From assembly GCA_001603115.1 (NCBI GenBank), contig LVBG01000004.1, forward strand, positions 1 to 60,906: DNA of 60,906 nt. Direction: 5' to 3'. The notes under the pieces are model-generated. The model ran no database searches. It was not told the DNA's origin and saw only the letters and a program-made list of their open reading frames with translations. The DNA comes from Spirochaetales bacterium Spiro_05. GTDB lineage: Bacteria; Spirochaetota; Spirochaetia; Sphaerochaetales; Sphaerochaetaceae. The position numbers were made by a program, and so were the translations under genes. Each line of letters opens with the position of its first letter. The stretch's first letter is position 1. This document shows, piece by piece, positions 1 through 8,981 of this stretch.

Positions 1-660
1 TCGGACATAGTGCTTTTGGGCGGCACTGCCTTGGTGCCGAACCTGCATGACCAGCAACATGAAATCTTGAAGAAAGCCAAAGAGAATGGTTGCGTCACCG
101 TAGTGGGGACGGTCTATGACTTTCGCAATGAAAAAGCAAGCAGCAGCGGACGGTGGCCCTTGGGCTGCATGCCTTCGTACCCCTTCATTGACATACTTGT
201 CTGCGACGAACAGGAAGCGCTCAGGCTGACCGGAACCTTCAGCGTTGAAGACGCCGCGCAGACACTCATCGACTTTGGTGTCGGAGCTTTCATCATCACC
301 AGAGGAGCGCTGCCTATGCTGGTCTGGTCAGGAGGAAAGCTCATTGAACCCACCCCGCTTTCCACGCTCCCGGTAAGTGCTTACATGGATGAGTTGATGC
401 TCAAGGACCGCACGCTGCGCAAGGACACCACAGGCTGCGGGGACAATTTCCTCGGCGGAGTCTTGGTCAGCATCGCCAAACAGCTGGAGACAGGCACTTC
501 GCTTTCGATGGTGGACATCTGTGCATGGGGAGCCTCATCCGGTGGATACACCTGCACGTATCACGGTGGGACGTACCTTGAATCGAGAAAGGGTGAGAAA
601 GAAGCCATGCTGAAGCCGGTGGTCGAGGCCTACCTGCAAGCTGTGGGAGCAAGGCAATGA
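1..660 (+). CDS. PfkB-family carbohydrate kinase, C-terminal part (cut by left edge)
   Basis: The reading frame is open from base 1, so the 5' end lies outside the window and only about 219 residues are visible. PfkB/ribokinase-family enzymes phosphorylate sugars or sugar derivatives in the cytoplasm with ATP. The diagnostic part is the C-terminal signature D-T-T-G-C-G-D-N-F, matching the family DTxGAGD loop whose last Asp is the catalytic base, followed by the expected glycine-rich helix. An upstream segment on the theme V-C-D-E-Q-E-A resembles the family's usual N-x-x-E-x region. The stop overlaps the start of the next gene (ATGA), so the two are translationally coupled, and the kinase probably works with that polyol-phosphate dehydrogenase-like enzyme. 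The substrate cannot be told from the sequence. Confidence 0.85.
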   Translation, partial: SDIVLLGGTALVPNLHDQQHEILKKAKENGCVTVVGTVYDFRNEKASSSGRWPLGCMPSYPFIDILVCDEQEALRLTGTFSVEDAAQTLIDFGVGAFIITRGALPMLVWSGGKLIEPTPLSTLPVSAYMDELMLKDRTLRKDTTGCGDNFLGGVLVSIAKQLETGTSLSMVDICAWGASSGGYTCTYHGGTYLESRKGEKEAMLKPVVEAYLQAVGARQ

Positions 661-1841
661 AGAGACTATTCGTCCAGTGGGGAGGAGGGAACATCGGCCG
701 TTCCTTCATCGCCCAGGTGTTCTCGAGAGCCGGCTACAGGATCGTCATCATCGACATCAACCAGGCATTGGTGGATTCGCTCAACACGCAGCACTCGTAC
801 ACAGTGGAGACTGTATTTGACCAGGATGTGCAACAGATGCTCATTGAAGATGTTTCTGCCGTGCATGCATCAAATCAGACTGCGATCAACCGGGTGGTTG
901 CAGATGCGGAACTGCTGGGTATTTCCGTAGGACGGGGTGCCTGGCCACATATCGCAGCATCCCTTTCTGAGGCCATCATCTTCCGCCATGAGGAAAAACC
1001 TGATTTCGCCTTGGATATCATCCTTGCTGAGAACATTCATGGCTGCAAAGCCTTCGTCTCCTCTTTGCTGCTTCCTCATCTTGGCGAGCAGGTTGACCTT
1101 GATGCCTACGTCGGACTTGCCCAAACCAGCATAGGCAAGATGGTTCCCATCCAAGACCCTGCAAACCTACTGACACTCAAGAGTGAACCCTACAATGAGC
1201 TGATTGTTGACAGCGAAGCCTTTCATCATCCGCTCCCCCACTCTTCTGATATCCACCCTGTTCATCCCATCGAAGCCTATGTCGACCGCAAGCTCTTCAT
1301 CCATAATATGGGACACAGTGCTACCGCCTACCTTGGGCATATGTGCCATCCCGAGTGGCTGACCATCGCTGAGGTCTTGGAAGATGAGCAGATCCGCAAG
1401 CAAGTGCATGATGCAATGGAGCAGAGCCGAGACATCCTGCTTGCTCTCCATCCTTCCGTCTTCACCAAAAAAGCGCTTGATGCGCATATCCTGGACTTGC
1501 TGAAGCGTTTTTCCAACCATGCACTGGGTGATACCGTACATCGTGTCGGGCGGGACCTGAAGCGCAAACTCCGCTATGACGACCGCCTTTTGGGGGTCAT
1601 CATCGAAGCCGAGCGGCTCGGCATGGCTTGGGAGTGCATCGGACGAGCATACCTCAAGGCACTTTGCTTTTTTGCTTCTGACAGCAAGGGGGAACCCTAT
1701 CCTCCCGATGCACTCTTCCTCAAGGAACTTAAGGAATGTCCATGGCCCGAAAAACTCTGCAAAGCAAGTAGTTGGGAAGAAAGCTCATTGGAAGAAAGCC
1801 TCTGTTTCACGCTGGCTGAAAAGTTGCAGGCCCTCTCCTAG
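657..1841 (+). CDS. mannitol-1-phosphate 5-dehydrogenase-like oxidoreductase
   Basis: This 394-residue protein has the long-chain mannitol dehydrogenase layout. The N-terminal Rossmann stretch contains G-G-G-N-I-G-R at about residues 9-15, for NAD binding. The central motif H-N-M-G-H-S-A-T-A-Y-L-G is close to the MtlD motif HNMGHA. Known members interconvert a hexitol phosphate and a ketose phosphate. The start lies inside the stop of the PfkB gene (ATGA), with GGAG just upstream. The C-terminal end is only 3 bases from the stop of the convergent binding-protein gene, leaving no room for a terminator hairpin. Pairing with a sugar kinase suggests a polyol or ketose degradation route, but the substrate may differ from mannitol 1-phosphate. 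Confidence 0.8.
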   Translation: MKRLFVQWGGGNIGRSFIAQVFSRAGYRIVIIDINQALVDSLNTQHSYTVETVFDQDVQQMLIEDVSAVHASNQTAINRVVADAELLGISVGRGAWPHIAASLSEAIIFRHEEKPDFALDIILAENIHGCKAFVSSLLLPHLGEQVDLDAYVGLAQTSIGKMVPIQDPANLLTLKSEPYNELIVDSEAFHHPLPHSSDIHPVHPIEAYVDRKLFIHNMGHSATAYLGHMCHPEWLTIAEVLEDEQIRKQVHDAMEQSRDILLALHPSVFTKKALDAHILDLLKRFSNHALGDTVHRVGRDLKRKLRYDDRLLGVIIEAERLGMAWECIGRAYLKALCFFASDSKGEPYPPDALFLKELKECPWPEKLCKASSWEESSLEESLCFTLAEKLQALS

Positions 1842-1844
1842 GCA

Positions 1845-3194
1845 TCAGCGATTCACACTCTGGACACTGGTGTTTTCCAGAAGCAGATCGTTAATGAGCT
1901 GACGCAAATCCACGATACCGGTGGGGATGTCCTCGTCCTGTGCGATGATTTTGAATATCCTTTGGGTTATGTAGTCGTCGATCACCGGGTACTTCTTGAA
2001 GTCGGGATCGATGTAGGAGTCGGCAATGACCGATTCGATGAATTCCCGATCCAACGGACGCATTCCATCCCGCTGCATGATACCAGAGTGGTAGATTCGG
2101 TCAAAAGCTTCCCGGTTGACCGGTAGCATGTTTGAATACTCCCAGATCTGGTATTGGAACTCCTGGTCGCTGGAGATGAAGCGCAAGAATTCAAAAGCTA
2201 CATTCTTGTGCCTTGAACGGGAACTCATGCCCAACTGCACGGTATAGAGTTTGGATTTGCTGCTTCCATGCGGCCCATGGGGGAAGGGAATCGCTTTCCA
2301 ATCAAAATCGCTGTAGCGGAGGATTCGGTAAGGATAGGATCCATAGACACGGAACTCTGAGAGATTGAAGGTTTTGAACCCTACGATCCCCTCCTCAAAC
2401 ATGCCGTCACGCACTACCACCCCTTGGTTGAGGGCGTGCATTTTCTTCAGAAACTCAATCATCTCCGCCATATGTTGGGGTGTAAACCCAGCTTGGGAGC
2501 TCTTCTCATTGAACAAGGCACGGTCATTCGTATAGAAAGCTTGGTGCCAGTCGTATCCTTCCACCCCAAAACGATCGAGTTCCCCATCTCCGTCCAAATC
2601 AGCGGTTATCTGGCTGCACAGTGTGTAAAACTGTTCCCATGTCCAGTTGTCCAGGTCGATGGAAAGCCCCAAGGAGTCGAGCAAATCGATGTTGTAGATG
2701 AGAAAAGAGGGAACGATACCGATGGGAAGTGCGTATTGGGAACCCTGATATTGTCCTGCTTCAAGTGCGTTGCTGAAAAAATCGTGCTCAGACAAATCGC
2801 TTTTCTCTATGTACGCATCCAGCTTTTCAAGAAGTCCGATGGCTGCAAAGGTGGTGAAATCCTCTTCGATGATCAGGAAAAGATCGGGTTCTTTCCCTTT
2901 GAGCACCTGCTGGGCAAACCACTCAGAGTAATCCTTATACATCATGCCGGTACGCAGTTTGATCCGATACCCCTTGTCCGCATACTGCTGCTCAAAAAGC
3001 TCCACCGCCTTGTCATAGATGGCATAGGCAAAGTTCTGGGGAACACCCCAGCTGTTTCCTGAGTACAAGGAGAGTTCAATGACCACCGTTTTCTGTCGGT
3101 ACACACCGACGCCAATGGCAAACACCACCACCACGATGAGCAGAGGAACAACAAAGAGAAGGAGCAATTGCCTGATTCGCACAATCTCAGCCAT
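1845..3194 (-). CDS. membrane-anchored ABC-type sugar-binding protein (family 1)
   Basis: This 449-residue protein has an N-terminal hydrophobic segment (about residues 8-28, rich in L, F and V) and then a periplasmic solute-binding protein fold of the MalE/UgpB class. The fold is recognised from the pattern F-x-x-I-G-L-L-E-K-L-D-A-Y and a hinge region with Y-A-L-P-I-G. No Cys lipobox follows the hydrophobic segment, so it reads as a signal anchor. No permease or ATPase gene adjoins it. It overlaps the response regulator gene by 8 bases and has its own GGAGG 6 bases before ATG. The arrangement kinase, regulator, binding protein suggests that it presents a sugar to the kinase instead of feeding a transporter. 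That role is inference. Confidence 0.75.
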   Translation of the reverse strand: MAEIVRIRQLLLLFVVPLLIVVVVFAIGVGVYRQKTVVIELSLYSGNSWGVPQNFAYAIYDKAVELFEQQYADKGYRIKLRTGMMYKDYSEWFAQQVLKGKEPDLFLIIEEDFTTFAAIGLLEKLDAYIEKSDLSEHDFFSNALEAGQYQGSQYALPIGIVPSFLIYNIDLLDSLGLSIDLDNWTWEQFYTLCSQITADLDGDGELDRFGVEGYDWHQAFYTNDRALFNEKSSQAGFTPQHMAEMIEFLKKMHALNQGVVVRDGMFEEGIVGFKTFNLSEFRVYGSYPYRILRYSDFDWKAIPFPHGPHGSSKSKLYTVQLGMSSRSRHKNVAFEFLRFISSDQEFQYQIWEYSNMLPVNREAFDRIYHSGIMQRDGMRPLDREFIESVIADSYIDPDFKKYPVIDDYITQRIFKIIAQDEDIPTGIVDLRQLINDLLLENTSVQSVNR

Positions 3195-3870
3195 CGAGAC
3201 CCTCCAAATTCTTGAGCATCAGGCCTGATTGGATGGCAAGGATGGCAATCTGGGTCCGGTCTCGCAGATCAAGCTTTTTGAGAATATTGCTGATGTAGTT
3301 GCGAACCGTACCTTCGCTGAAGTTCACCTCACTCATGATCTCCTTGTTCGAACACCCTTTGCCGATGAGCTGCATGATTCTCAGCTCCTGGGGAGTAAGG
3401 GTTTTGAAGGCTTCATCCGGCTCCTGCATAGAGCGAAACGGAGTCGTGGCAAGCCGACTGAAGAGACTGAATATCTTCTGTGCGGTATGCGGGTCGACGA
3501 TGGTCCCCCCGCTGTGAACGGTTGCTATGCTTGAAAGCAGGTCGTTCTTCGAGATTCCCTTGAGCAAAAAGCCATCGGCTCCGTACTTCACCGCCTCATA
3601 GACATACTGGTCATCATCGAAGGTGGTGAGGATGATGATCTTGATTGTGCAGTCCTTTTGTTTGATGAGCTTGACACACTCCAAACCGTTGATCTCGGGC
3701 ATGCGGATATCCATGAGAATCACATCAGGGCGGAGCATCAGTGCCATGTCGACAACCTCACGCCCATCCTTGGCAGAACCCACAAAGTGGAAGCGCGGGT
3801 CGAGGCTGATGATGAGCTCCAAACTTTCGCGGATGAGCTCTTGGTCATCTGCAATCAAGACACTGATCAT
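3187..3870 (-). CDS. two-component response regulator, NarL/LuxR family
   Basis: This 227-residue regulator has a receiver domain (residues 1-120) with the acidic pair D-D near residue 8-9, the phospho-acceptor Asp in V-I-L-M-D-I-R-M-P, and the conserved Lys in F-L-L-K-G. A C-terminal LuxR-type helix-turn-helix (about 155-215) contains L-T-P-Q-E-L-R-I-M and S-E-G-T-V-R-N-Y. It starts at ATG 3870 with GGAGG 9 bases upstream and overlaps the kinase stop by 4 bases (ATGA). It is the partner of the adjoining histidine kinase and the most likely protein to bind the palindrome at 5240-5251 upstream of the sugar ABC operon. Confidence 0.93.
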   Translation of the reverse strand: MISVLIADDQELIRESLELIISLDPRFHFVGSAKDGREVVDMALMLRPDVILMDIRMPEINGLECVKLIKQKDCTIKIIILTTFDDDQYVYEAVKYGADGFLLKGISKNDLLSSIATVHSGGTIVDPHTAQKIFSLFSRLATTPFRSMQEPDEAFKTLTPQELRIMQLIGKGCSNKEIMSEVNFSEGTVRNYISNILKKLDLRDRTQIAILAIQSGLMLKNLEGLDG

Positions 3871-5252
3871 GACCGAAATCCTCCTTTTCGTAAGGGAATG
3901 CTGGCCTTCGTCCTGAACCCTTCCCCTTCGGCTGTTTCAAAACGCACAGTACCGCCAAGCAAGCCGATCTGCTCCTCAATGTGGTCGAGGCCGAAGTGTT
4001 TGCGTATGGCTTTGCAGCCTTGGCCATTGTCGGCGATCATGACATTCAGCAGATGGGATGCATAGGAGAATACCACCTCGATATCAGCACCACCAGAGTG
4101 TCGCAGGGAGTTGGTGAGACTCTCCTGCACCAGGCGGTACACCGTCTGCTCCTCATCTTCATCGAGTTCGGTCACATTGCCATGGATTGAGAAGCTCACC
4201 AGCCTATCCCCCAGCCCATTTGCATCGTTGATGAGCTCCTGTACAGCACTGAGCAGCGAGGATTTTTCAATGGCATCACTTTTAAGCTCACGCACCGATC
4301 GGCGTATCTCTGCAAGACCCTTGTCGGTGACCCTCTTGATCTTGGAAAGCCGAACAAAGAGCTCCTGGGTAGTCTCCTTGCTCAGTTCCAAGCAAGCTTC
4401 AAGACCGATGGATATGGAGGTGAGCGAGTGTCCCAAAATATCGTGAATCTCATGGGCAAGCCTGTTGCGTTCCTTCAGCCGTGCGGACTCCTCAAGCTTG
4501 GCCTGCAGAACCTCAAGCTGGTGAAGCTTGTCAGCCAGCTCATTGTTGACCTTGATGAACTCCTTGTTCTCCCTGACCTTGCTTTGGATGAAGAGCTGAA
4601 AGAAGAGGATGACCATCATCAGATTCAGGGACTCCAAGGTACTGCGGAGGCTGTACAGGGGAATCTGGGTGCTGGGGCTGTAGAAACTGATGTAGTCCTG
4701 AAGCGAGACAAGGTTCAGCTGCACCGAGATGATGTCATAGTCGCTGAAGATGTACCCCAGCATCGCCAGGATAATCCCCAGATAGCGCAGTTTAAGATTC
4801 CCGATGAAGAAGAAGGCCCCTACGCCGATGAACAGGAACAGCCCCTTGTACGAGAAGTTGATGTTGTAGGCAATGAAGAAGGCTATGATGATATCCAGCA
4901 CGAAGAGCAAGAAAGCGAGCAGTGAGTGGGACTCAGCGAGATAGCGTTTGAAGAATGAGGAAACCGCAAGCAAAAGGAAACTTCCGATGGCATAGATGGG
5001 CACGTGCCAAGGCACATGCGGAAGATACCGTGCCTGCTCAAGGAAGACCCGCGCCTGATCTGAATCGCAGATGAGGTAGGTCGTCTGGTAGACAACCAAG
5101 CTCAACAGGCCGATGATCACCAGGTTGAGAATAAGGATGATGTTGTAGACATAGGTAATCGGTTTATCCATGGTATGCTCATCTGTCAGTGTATCATGAC
5201 TTGTTTGGGAACTGTTTTGTTTTTCTATCATCAGAATTGTGACAATTGTCAT
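3867..5252 (-). CDS. sensor histidine kinase, NarL-partner (HisKA_3) type
   Basis: The N-terminal half has about six hydrophobic membrane segments (roughly residues 35-230). A coiled linker follows, then a HisKA_3 dimerisation/phospho-acceptor motif with the His in R-N-R-L-A-H-E-I-H-D and an HATPase_c domain with D-N-G-Q-G-C. This is the standard architecture of kinases that pair with LuxR-type regulators. The frame extends to an ATG at 5252, but that ATG lies in the palindrome TGACAATTGTCA and has no clear ribosome site. The ATG at 5231 or 5171, just before the first membrane segment, is also possible. It forms an operon with the regulator and the anchored binding protein. Confidence 0.9.
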   Translation of the reverse strand: MTIVTILMIEKQNSSQTSHDTLTDEHTMDKPITYVYNIILILNLVIIGLLSLVVYQTTYLICDSDQARVFLEQARYLPHVPWHVPIYAIGSFLLLAVSSFFKRYLAESHSLLAFLLFVLDIIIAFFIAYNINFSYKGLFLFIGVGAFFFIGNLKLRYLGIILAMLGYIFSDYDIISVQLNLVSLQDYISFYSPSTQIPLYSLRSTLESLNLMMVILFFQLFIQSKVRENKEFIKVNNELADKLHQLEVLQAKLEESARLKERNRLAHEIHDILGHSLTSISIGLEACLELSKETTQELFVRLSKIKRVTDKGLAEIRRSVRELKSDAIEKSSLLSAVQELINDANGLGDRLVSFSIHGNVTELDEDEEQTVYRLVQESLTNSLRHSGGADIEVVFSYASHLLNVMIADNGQGCKAIRKHFGLDHIEEQIGLLGGTVRFETAEGEGFRTKASIPLRKGGFRS

Positions 5253-5267
5253 TTAACTCGTGACAAT
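5240..5267. promoter_or_regulatory. candidate operator: palindrome plus half-site
   Basis: TGACAATTGTCA at 5240-5251 is a perfect 12-base palindrome, and the half-site TGACAAT recurs at 5261-5267. Both lie directly upstream of the predicted -35 of the sugar ABC operon. The palindrome overlaps the first possible start codon of the divergent kinase gene. The position fits an activator site for the adjacent response regulator, which is inference. Confidence 0.5.
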
Positions 5268-5274
5268 AAAGTGT

Positions 5275-5303
5275 TTGATTCCTCCCCTATACCCACCTAG
5301 AAT
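5275..5303 (+). promoter_or_regulatory. predicted sigma-70 promoter of sugar ABC operon
   Basis: TTGATT (5275-5280) and TAGAAT (5298-5303) are separated by 17 bases and lie about 70 bases before the binding-protein start codon. The -35 is imperfect, as expected for an activated promoter, and the TGACAAT half-site ends 7 bases before it. Confidence 0.6.
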
Positions 5304-5372
5304 AAGCATATAGATAGGATTTGGTACCATCCTGTCCAATCATTGCATCACGAATTTCAAATAGGAGGAATT

Positions 5373-6308
5373 ATGAAAAAAGTACTGATGGTGAGTCTGA
5401 TCCTGATTCTCGCATTCGGATCGGTGTTCGCTCAGGGGACCAAGGAAGCAAAAAGCGGGTACACCTTCGGCTATACCTGCATGACGATGAACAACCCGTT
5501 CTTCATCATCCTTGAGAAGTCCATCCGTGAGAAGGTTGAGGCCAACGGCGACAAGCTGATCACCATGGATCCTGCCATGGACGTTGCCAAGCAGATCAAC
5601 CAGATCGAAGACCTGATCACTCAGGGCATCGATGCTATCTTCCTCAATCCTGTCGACTGGGAAGGCATCCGCCCTGCTCTCGTAGCTCTGAAGAATGCCG
5701 GCATCCCCATCATCAACTTCGATACCGAAGTGAAGGATATGGATTATGTAACCGCATATGCTGGTTCTGACAACTTCAACGCTGGGTATGTCTGCGGTGT
5801 TGACTTGGTCAAGCGCCATCCCAACGGCGGAAACATTGTCGTGCTCGACTCCCCGACCATGAACTCCATCAACGACCGCATCGCCGGTTTCATGGAAGCC
5901 ATCAAGGGAAAGAACTTCAAGATCGTGGCCCAGCAGGATGCTAAGGGCGACCTCCCCACTTCCATGAAGATCACCGACGACATTCTCCAGGCCCATACCA
6001 ACATCATCGCCATCATGGGTGGCAATGACCCGACCGCTCTTGGCGCTCTCGCTGCTTGTAAGGCTGCAAACCGCACCAACATCCTCATTTACGGTGTTGA
6101 CGGTTCTCCCGAAGCAAAGGCTGAGATTGCAAGTGGCAGTCAGTTCGTCGGATCCGGAGCCCAGAGCCCGATCAGCATCGGTGTTGAGTCGGTAAAGTTG
6201 GCGTATCAGGTCCTCAAGGGCGAGCCGTATGAGAAGCGCGTTCCTGTCCAGACTTTCATGATCAACAAGGACAACGTGGCTCAGTACGGTACTGACGGCT
6301 GGCAATAA
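5373..6308 (+). CDS. sugar ABC transporter, periplasmic binding protein (RbsB-like)
   Basis: ATG 5373 is chosen because AGGAGG precedes it closely and the protein then begins with a typical signal peptide (Lys-Lys, hydrophobic core, cleavage near V-F-A/Q-G). An upstream in-frame ATG at 5343 would add a non-hydrophobic leader. The mature part (about 290 residues) is a type I periplasmic-binding-protein fold, like ribose, galactose or inositol binding proteins: N-N-P-F-F near the start, I-D-A-I-F-L-N-P in the first lobe and N-D-P-T-A-L-G-A in the hinge. It is followed by a hairpin and then the ATPase and permease genes. The ligand is not evident; the locus suggests a pentose or polyol. Confidence 0.92.
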   Translation: MKKVLMVSLILILAFGSVFAQGTKEAKSGYTFGYTCMTMNNPFFIILEKSIREKVEANGDKLITMDPAMDVAKQINQIEDLITQGIDAIFLNPVDWEGIRPALVALKNAGIPIINFDTEVKDMDYVTAYAGSDNFNAGYVCGVDLVKRHPNGGNIVVLDSPTMNSINDRIAGFMEAIKGKNFKIVAQQDAKGDLPTSMKITDDILQAHTNIIAIMGGNDPTALGALAACKAANRTNILIYGVDGSPEAKAEIASGSQFVGSGAQSPISIGVESVKLAYQVLKGEPYEKRVPVQTFMINKDNVAQYGTDGWQ

Positions 6309-6335
6309 GCGGTGTATACTGGTTAGCAGTTCTTT

Positions 6336-6362
6336 GGGGCCGGGGAACACTCGGCCCCTTTC
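6336..6362 (+). terminator. intercistronic hairpin after the binding-protein gene
   Basis: GGGGCCG (6336-6342) pairs with CGGCCCC (6352-6358) around a 9-base loop, followed by a short T run. It lies between the binding protein and ATPase genes. Such hairpins often stabilise the upstream message or attenuate read-through so that binding protein is made in excess. Confidence 0.6.
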
Positions 6363-6388
6363 TGAAGTGAATGGGAGGATGATTCAGG

Positions 6389-7894
6389 GTGAGTGAACAA
6401 ATTCTTTTGGAAATGAACCACATCCGCAAAGAATTCCCCGGTGTATTGGCGCTCAAGGATGTTTCACTGCAGCTGCGAGCCGGTGAGGTACATGCGCTGC
6501 TCGGCGAAAATGGAGCGGGCAAATCCACCCTGATCAAAATATTGGGTGGAATCTACAGCAAGGACAGCGGAGATATCTTCATTGATGGGAAGGAAGTCTC
6601 CATCAATTCGGTACTTGATGCTCAGAAGCTTGGGATCAGTGTCATCCACCAGGAATTGGTGCTTGTCCCCCACATGAGCGTTGCAGAGAACATCTATCTC
6701 GGACGAGAGCCCATGAAGGGCACTCGGTTTGTAGATTTCAGAAAAATGGAGGAGGATGCGCAGAAACTGCTCGACTCCTTTGAATTGGATATCAGAAGTG
6801 AGACTAAGGTCAGCGACCTGACGATCGCCCAACAACAGATTGTCGAGATCATCAAGGCACTCTCCTTCAATGCCAAGATCCTGGTCATGGATGAGCCTAC
6901 CTCATCTCTCTCAGACAAGGATGTAGATTTCCTCTTTGATAATATCCGTAAGCTCAAGAAGGCACAGGTCGGCATCATTTACATATCGCACAGAATGAGT
7001 GAGCTCAAGCAGATTGCCGACAAGATCACCGTTATCCGTGACGGTGAGTATATCGGAACACGCGATACCGAAGCGGCCACCACCGATGAACTCATTGCCA
7101 TGATGGTCGGACGCAAGCTCACCAACTACTATACCCGAACGTTTGGCAATCCTACCAAGAAGGTGCTGGAGGTAAAGAACCTAACTGCGGGAAAACTGCT
7201 CAAGGATGTCTCCTTCCACCTCAATAGCGGGGAAATACTTGGCTTTGCAGGCCTTGTGGGCGCCGGGCGCAGCGAAGTGATGCGCTGCATCTTCGGCATC
7301 GACCCTTTTGAGAATGGACAGATTTTACTGGATGGGGAGGATGTGAAGATCTCCAACCCTGAAGAAGCAATGAAGAAAGGAATCGCTTTGGTTCCAGAAA
7401 GCCGTAAGCGCGAGGCACTCTTTCTGGCCCAGTCGGTGAAGTACAATATTACCATCAAGGCCCTGGGAGAGTTCATCCGCGGCATTCATGTAAACAATGC
7501 CCGTGAAAATGAAATTACCAAGAAGTATGTTGATGTGATGGCCATCAAGACCCCCTCCTACCAACAGACGGTGGGGAACCTGTCCGGTGGAAACCAGCAG
7601 AAGGTGGTCATTGGCCGATGGCTGGCAACCAAGCCCAAGATCCTTATTCTCGATGAACCAACACGCGGTGTTGATGTTGGGGCGAAGGCCGAGATCTATT
7701 CCATCATGAATGATCTGGTGAAAGATGGCGTTGCCATCATCATGATCTCTTCGGAGTTGCCCGAAGTCATCAATATGAGCGACCGTGTCGTCGTCATGAG
7801 CAATGGCAGGATCACCGGTTGTCTTCCCCGTGAGGGATTGACGCAGGAAAAGATCATGTACCATGCCACACAATTTTCCACACCTGACCGATAA
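6389..7894 (+). CDS. sugar ABC transporter, duplicated ATP-binding protein (RbsA/MglA-like)
   Basis: This 501-residue cytoplasmic ATPase has two nucleotide-binding domains in tandem, as in RbsA and MglA. The first carries Walker A G-E-N-G-A-G-K-S-T and Walker B I-L-V-M-D-E-P-T. The second has the degenerate Walker A region G-L-V-G-A-G-R-S (typical of the family's second half), the signature L-S-G-G-N-Q-Q-K and Walker B I-L-I-L-D-E-P-T-R-G. The GTG start at 6389 is supported by GGAGG about 10 bases upstream. It powers uptake through the permease encoded 15 bases downstream. Confidence 0.95.
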   Translation: MSEQILLEMNHIRKEFPGVLALKDVSLQLRAGEVHALLGENGAGKSTLIKILGGIYSKDSGDIFIDGKEVSINSVLDAQKLGISVIHQELVLVPHMSVAENIYLGREPMKGTRFVDFRKMEEDAQKLLDSFELDIRSETKVSDLTIAQQQIVEIIKALSFNAKILVMDEPTSSLSDKDVDFLFDNIRKLKKAQVGIIYISHRMSELKQIADKITVIRDGEYIGTRDTEAATTDELIAMMVGRKLTNYYTRTFGNPTKKVLEVKNLTAGKLLKDVSFHLNSGEILGFAGLVGAGRSEVMRCIFGIDPFENGQILLDGEDVKISNPEEAMKKGIALVPESRKREALFLAQSVKYNITIKALGEFIRGIHVNNARENEITKKYVDVMAIKTPSYQQTVGNLSGGNQQKVVIGRWLATKPKILILDEPTRGVDVGAKAEIYSIMNDLVKDGVAIIMISSELPEVINMSDRVVVMSNGRITGCLPREGLTQEKIMYHATQFSTPDR

Positions 7895-7909
7895 GGGGGA
7901 CCTATCAGC

Positions 7910-8908
7910 ATGAACAACAAGACCACCAATGCCGCACCGAAAGGCCGTACGTTGCAGCTTGCACATAATCCAATTGTCACCTTCGGCAAGGAGAACCTGG
8001 GCATTCTCATCGGCCTGCTCATCCTCTGTCTCCTACTCTCCTTCCTCTCTCCTGTGTTCCTCTCCAAGAACAATATCCTGAACGTCCTGCGTCAGGTTGC
8101 GACCAACCTGTACATTGCCTGTGCGATGACCATGGTCATCATCTTGGGAGGCATCGACCTCTCGGTGGGTTCCACGATTGCTCTCAGTGGTGTCATCACC
8201 GGCGGCTTCATCGCTTTTGAAGGCCTTCCTCTCTGGGTTGCCGTCATATGCGGCTTGCTCGCCGGTGTGGTTGTCGGGGCGTTCAATGGTTTTCTCATCT
8301 CCAAGACCACCATCCCCCCCTTCATCGTCACGCTTTCGACCATGAATATCGCCCGTGGTGCATCGTATGTATATACCGGAGGACAGCCCATCCGCGTGAT
8401 GAGCGACTCATTCAACTTCATCGGTGCCGGTTATGTCGGGGATATCCCGATGCCCATCATCTATCTGGTGATCATCGTCATCATCTCTGTTCTGATCATG
8501 TCCAAGTCAAAGCTTGGCCGACACATCTATGCAGTGGGAGGCAACCCGGTGGCTGCCCGCTTCAGTGGTATCAAGAACAGCCGCGTGCTCTTCTTCGCCT
8601 ACCTGTTCAGCGGCATCATGAGCGCCATCGCCGGCATCGTGCTCGCATCGCGCATGTTCAGCGGCCAGCCTACTGCAGGCCAGGGTGCTGAGATGGATGC
8701 AATTGCGGCAGTAGTTCTGGGCGGCACCAGCATGAGCGGTGGTGTCGGAAAGATCGGCGGCACGGTCATCGGAGCTCTGATCATAGGCGTGTTGAGCAAC
8801 GGACTGAACCTTCTGGGCATCAACTCCTTCTGGCAGTACATCGTCAAGGGCGTTGTCATCCTGATCGCTGTCTATGTCGACTTCCTGAAGAAGGGCAAGG
8901 GCAAGTAA
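7910..8908 (+). CDS. sugar ABC transporter, permease (RbsC-like)
   Basis: This 332-residue integral membrane protein has about eight to ten hydrophobic segments and the BPD_transp_2 family pattern: G-G-I-D-L-S-V-G-S early on, G-R-H-I-Y-A-V-G-G-N-P-x-A-A in the cytoplasmic loop that contacts the ATPase, and V-V-L-G-G-T-S-M-S-G-G-V-G near the C-terminus. It starts at ATG 7910 after AAGGGGG. It completes an RbsB-A-C type importer (binding protein, ATPase, one permease) and is followed by a clear terminator, so the operon ends here. Confidence 0.95.
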   Translation: MNNKTTNAAPKGRTLQLAHNPIVTFGKENLGILIGLLILCLLLSFLSPVFLSKNNILNVLRQVATNLYIACAMTMVIILGGIDLSVGSTIALSGVITGGFIAFEGLPLWVAVICGLLAGVVVGAFNGFLISKTTIPPFIVTLSTMNIARGASYVYTGGQPIRVMSDSFNFIGAGYVGDIPMPIIYLVIIVIISVLIMSKSKLGRHIYAVGGNPVAARFSGIKNSRVLFFAYLFSGIMSAIAGIVLASRMFSGQPTAGQGAEMDAIAAVVLGGTSMSGGVGKIGGTVIGALIIGVLSNGLNLLGINSFWQYIVKGVVILIAVYVDFLKKGKGK

Positions 8909-8933
8909 GCAGACTGAGCCAAAGATTCCCCAA

Positions 8934-8967
8934 GAAAAAACAGGTTCCGAAGAACCTGTTTTTTCTG
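8934..8967. terminator. bidirectional rho-independent terminator
   Basis: An A run, AACAGGTTC, a short loop, GAACCTGTT and a T run form a near-symmetric hairpin between the convergent permease gene and the lyxose isomerase-like gene. It can act in both directions. Confidence 0.85.
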
Positions 8968-8981
8968 TCCCAAACGCATGT

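Noticed and set aside
5340..6350. 336-codon minus-strand frame opposite the sugar-binding protein
   Set aside because: The plus strand carries a signal peptide, ribosome site and binding-protein motifs. The minus frame has none.
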